Source of the DNA: Treponema sp. JC4
GTDB lineage: Bacteria; Spirochaetota; Spirochaetia; Treponematales; Treponemataceae
Assembly: GCF_000260795.1 (NCBI RefSeq)
Contig: NZ_AJGU01000026.1
Span: 1 to 32,508, forward strand
Reading direction: 5' to 3'
Length of the DNA stretch: 32,508 bases
Shown: positions 29,863 to 32,508 of the stretch, one piece after another
Layout: each line of letters begins with the position of its first letter
Position numbering within the stretch: position 1 is the stretch's first letter
Made by a program: the position numbers and the translations under genes
Notes under the pieces: generated by a model
Databases searched by the model: none
The model's input: the letters and a program-made list of their open reading frames with translations, nothing else
Told to the model about the DNA's origin: nothing

Positions 29863-31536
29863 TTGACTTCAATCGATTCATTCATCAGTGTTCCGCTATT
29901 TGCATCAGCGATTTTTGGATTATTTATCCTTCTCTCATTACTTACTTTAAAAATCAAAGGCAAAACAAAGCCTAGTTTCATTTTTTATATAACTATTGCC
30001 GTACTTATTCTGGGTGGTATCTATTCTGCCATTTCAAAAAAGAGTATTTTCTTTGTTTTTGCAATTATAATTTCTGAATTTCTTATCGAAACCTTTATTT
30101 TATTTAAGTCTTTTGACAATCCGGAAAAGCGCGAAGCCAAAAGACTGGCAAAAGCAGCTTCAGAAGCAGGTCATTCAGGTGATCAGGATTCAGTATCTGC
30201 CTCTGTTATAGCAGAACTTGAAGAAAAACATAAAAGAACCCTTCAGGTTCACAATGATTTTGTAAATAAGGTATCTACCTTCTTCTCAAGCGATAACAGT
30301 ATGGAAAGTTTTCTTGAATACTGTAACGGTGTTTTGAGAGAAAAGGTTTTGGCAGACGGTTGTATCATTCTTATTGCAGATGATTACGATCAGGTTCTTG
30401 CAGTTAAATCTTTTGTAGGTTCCTTCCCTCCTCCATATAAATTACCAGATGATTTACCTCATAAGCCTCTTAGAGTTGAAACAAATCTCCGATTTGCTCA
30501 GTTCCAGCTTAGCGGTAATATTTTTGGTGATATTTTTAAAGAAGGAAAACCTGTTCTTATTGAAGATTCAGTAAAAGACCCTCGTGTATATCAGAATGGT
30601 CCTGAGGATTTCTTAAAGACCGGAAGTTACATTTTTGCCCCAATCCGTGAGGAAGAAAATGTTGTTGGACTTATTGGTCTTGCTAAGAATCCGGGTGAAT
30701 CAAAATTCAATAAAGATGACTTAGATAAGGTTGTAGACCTTGCAGATGCAATTTCTATGACTATGAATCCTCTTTACAGTTTCCTGGCTTATGCAGAAAA
30801 AACTGAATTGAACAAGGGCGGAAGCATTGCTTCTAAATATCAGAAAGACTTACTCCCTCAGAAACTTCCTGTTATTGGAAAAACTTCAATCGGATGTTTT
30901 ACAAATCAGGCAGAAGGTGTCTGCGGTGACTATTACGATATTCTTGCTTCAAGAAAAGATAAGGTTTCCTTTATCATGGCTGACGTTGCAGGAAAAGGTA
31001 TGAATTCACTTATCGTAATGATTATGATTCGTGCAATTCTCAGACTTGCAGTAAATACAGCCCAGTCTGCTTCTACAATTATGACCTGGACAAACAGAGG
31101 AATCTGTGGTGATACTTCAAAAATCGACCATTTTGCAAGTGTTGCCCTTATTAACTACAATTCGACAACAAAAGAAGCAGAGATTTCAACCTGCGGTAAC
31201 AATCCGGTCTTCCTTTTCTCTGCAAAAGATAAGACAATAAAACAGATTTCTACTCCAAGTGAACCGCTTGGCGTTACAAAAGAAACTGTTTTTGAGGATA
31301 TTAAATTACAATTAAATTCTGGAGACATCTTGGCAGCTTGTACCGATGGTTTGCTTGAATCATTGAATGAAAATGGTGTACAATACTCTTCAAGTAGTTT
31401 GTCTAGAATTATAATAAAAAATTGCAATGCAAGTGCTAAAGAAATTTCAAATAAAGTAAAGGACGATTTGAAAAAGTTCTGTGGCGTTGCACAGCAATAT
31501 GATGACCAAAGCCTTCTGGTTATAAAAATACAATAG
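29863..31536 (+). CDS. RsbU-type PP2C (SpoIIE) phosphatase with membrane and GAF domains
   Basis: The start is a TTG, supported by GGGAGAT 8-9 bases upstream; no other start occurs for about 150 codons. The 557-residue protein has three membrane segments (residues ~10-29, 37-57, 62-82), a short coiled coil and a GAF domain (~140-310, with KVLADGCIILIADDYDQVLA and YIFAPIREEENVVGLIGLAK). The SpoIIE/PP2C phosphatase domain follows (~335-557). Metal-binding acidic residues are in GDYYDI (Asp356), ADVAGKGM (Asp374), CTDGLLES (Asp495) and YDDQSLLV (Asp547/548). It should dephosphorylate the STAS protein encoded next, in response to a signal read by the membrane or GAF part. It is the first gene of a three-gene operon. 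Confidence 0.93.
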   Translation: MTSIDSFISVPLFASAIFGLFILLSLLTLKIKGKTKPSFIFYITIAVLILGGIYSAISKKSIFFVFAIIISEFLIETFILFKSFDNPEKREAKRLAKAASEAGHSGDQDSVSASVIAELEEKHKRTLQVHNDFVNKVSTFFSSDNSMESFLEYCNGVLREKVLADGCIILIADDYDQVLAVKSFVGSFPPPYKLPDDLPHKPLRVETNLRFAQFQLSGNIFGDIFKEGKPVLIEDSVKDPRVYQNGPEDFLKTGSYIFAPIREEENVVGLIGLAKNPGESKFNKDDLDKVVDLADAISMTMNPLYSFLAYAEKTELNKGGSIASKYQKDLLPQKLPVIGKTSIGCFTNQAEGVCGDYYDILASRKDKVSFIMADVAGKGMNSLIVMIMIRAILRLAVNTAQSASTIMTWTNRGICGDTSKIDHFASVALINYNSTTKEAEISTCGNNPVFLFSAKDKTIKQISTPSEPLGVTKETVFEDIKLQLNSGDILAACTDGLLESLNENGVQYSSSSLSRIIIKNCNASAKEISNKVKDDLKKFCGVAQQYDDQSLLVIKIQ

Positions 31537-31549
31537 AAAGGAGCTTCTA

Positions 31550-31888
31550 ATGGAACTGAAGATACGTAAAAATGGTGATGTTTACATTATTGACGTAACC
31601 GGGGAAATGGATCTTTACAACTCTTACAAACTCAAAGAGCTTGTAATGAAAATGTTGGAGAAGAACGTTAAAAATTTTGTAATCAACCTTGAACAGGTAG
31701 ACTACATCGACTCGTCTGGAATCGGTGCTTTGATTTACATCTGTTCTACAATTAAAAAGATGAACCTTAACCTTGCGATTGCTAACATCCATGGTTCGGT
31801 TAAGAAAGTTATTGAACTTACAAAACTTATGGGCTACTTCCCGATTGCAAACAGCATCGATGAAGCGCTTTTGATGGTTAAAGAATAA
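31550..31888 (+). CDS. STAS-domain anti-sigma factor antagonist (SpoIIAA/RsbV-like)
   Basis: The 112-residue single-domain protein contains YIIDVTGEMDLYNSYKLKEL and DYIDSSGIGALIYI, the STAS phosphorylation site; Ser56 corresponds to the phosphorylated serine of SpoIIAA. Unphosphorylated, it would bind the kinase encoded downstream and free that kinase's target. The ribosome-binding site AAAGGAG is strong. It lies 13 bases after the phosphatase gene. Confidence 0.95.
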   Translation: MELKIRKNGDVYIIDVTGEMDLYNSYKLKELVMKMLEKNVKNFVINLEQVDYIDSSGIGALIYICSTIKKMNLNLAIANIHGSVKKVIELTKLMGYFPIANSIDEALLMVKE

Positions 31889-31927
31889 TCAATACTTTCA
31901 CGTCATAATCGTTTTTTGAGGTATAAA

Positions 31928-32476
31928 ATGCAGGAATTTAAAGAGCTTAGATCGGATGAGAATGACCCTTTGTTTGATAAAACAAATATGCTTAAAAAGG
32001 AGTTTCCATCTGATTTCAGACAGATCAGATACTTTACTCTTTTGATTGTGCAGTCAGCACCAACAGAGATTAAAGAATTAAACCTTCTTGAACAGCAGAT
32101 TAGTGAAGTTATTAAGAATGCCGTTAAACATGGTAATCACTGTGATATTAACAAGAAAGTTACAGTATGGTATTCATTCAGTCCTACTCACGCTCATATT
32201 ATTGTTCAGGATGAAGGAGAAGGTTTTAAAGATCTGGATAAATGGAACGACTTCAACAGAAAGCGTCTTGAATGCCTTCATAACAATGATTTTATGCAGC
32301 TTGCTGATTATGTATCTTTCAAAACTAAAGAATCAGACAGCCAGGACGGTGGTAATGCTTTGTTTGCAGCACTGGAATACTGGAACGGCGGCTTTGTTTA
32401 TAACGGAAAGAAAAATGCCGTAGCTATGCTTAAGAAATTCCAGCAGAAGTTCCGCACAGCTCACGATGGCGAGTAA
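31928..32476 (+). CDS. RsbW-type anti-sigma factor serine kinase (HATPase_c)
   Basis: The start is the ATG at 31928 with GAGG 6 bases upstream; the TTG at 31916 overlaps that site. The 182-residue protein has a GHKL ATPase fold: the N-box EVIKNAVKHGNHC (Glu60, Asn64) and the G1 box IIVQDEGEGFKDLD (Asp95). A GG-containing loop (DGGNALFAAL) stands in the place of the G2 region. It is longer than the ~140-160 residues of typical RsbW. It would phosphorylate the STAS protein and sequester a partner. No sigma factor gene is present within the window after it. Confidence 0.9.
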   Translation: MQEFKELRSDENDPLFDKTNMLKKEFPSDFRQIRYFTLLIVQSAPTEIKELNLLEQQISEVIKNAVKHGNHCDINKKVTVWYSFSPTHAHIIVQDEGEGFKDLDKWNDFNRKRLECLHNNDFMQLADYVSFKTKESDSQDGGNALFAALEYWNGGFVYNGKKNAVAMLKKFQQKFRTAHDGE

Positions 32477-32508
32477 AATAATTAAGATACATTTTTAATG
32501 CATAAAAA

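Noticed and set aside
1-32508. CRISPR array, insertion sequences, prophage or attachment sites
   Set aside because: No regularly spaced repeats, transposase or integrase motifs, or terminal inverted repeats were seen; the lone tRNA-Phe has no integrase or repeated 3' end next to it.

Overview
The window is chromosomal DNA of a treponeme (Spirochaetota), most likely a gut, rumen or oral Treponema rather than a syphilis-type strain. The evidence is gene content: the periplasmic flagellar sheath protein FlaA, a FlgE hook protein with the spirochaete cross-link residues Lys165 and Cys178, the flbB-fliK-flgD-flgE order, a spirochaete-type SPASM protein, a eukaryote-like hexokinase and an RsbU/STAS/RsbW partner-switching operon. 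The DNA is AT-rich, intergenic gaps are short, and no insertion sequence, prophage or CRISPR array is visible. The species is not determined.

Layout. 1-1369 (+): the end of a PlsC-like acyltransferase and an overlapping GT8 glycosyltransferase. 1430-4682: an ankyrin-repeat protein (-), tRNA-Phe(GAA) (+) with promoter and terminator, a bacteriohemerythrin (-), a membrane GGDEF protein that has lost its catalytic core (-), and a Nif11-type double-glycine-leader bacteriocin-like precursor (-) with its own promoter and terminator. 4897-8919 (-): flbB-fliK-flgD-flgE, closed by two hairpins instead of continuing into flbD-motAB. 9021-12682 (-): hexokinase, an exported protein of unknown function, a 57-residue zinc-ribbon protein and a RelA/SpoT-TPR fusion. 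12761-13828 (-): flaA with a near-consensus promoter.

13943-22075 (-) is one tightly packed gene string: spiro-SPASM protein, GT-A glycosyltransferase, SpsF/PseG/methyltransferase, ATP-grasp ligase, N-acetylmuramoyl-L-alanine amidase and GerMN protein. It looks like synthesis and transfer of a nucleotide-activated sugar joined to cell-wall functions, directly upstream of flaA. The SpsF part is broken by a one-base frameshift in a T5 run; if repaired, the gene would encode a four-module protein of about 820 residues.

22162-25574 (+): xseA-xseB-mutL (DNA repair). 25576-26559 (-): a TPR lipoprotein-like or exported-protein gene disrupted by two homopolymer indels. 26672-29745 (+): a membrane-anchored TPR protein, a metallophosphoesterase and a ParB-fold protein. 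29863-32476 (+): a complete phosphatase / anti-sigma antagonist / kinase module behind a TTGACG-17-TATAAT promoter.

The strongest leads are the orphan Nif11/GG-leader peptide, the SpsF-PseG-methyltransferase fusion within a glycan cluster next to flaA, and the in-frame deletion of a GGDEF catalytic core. All functional statements rest on motif reading by eye; no database search was run.
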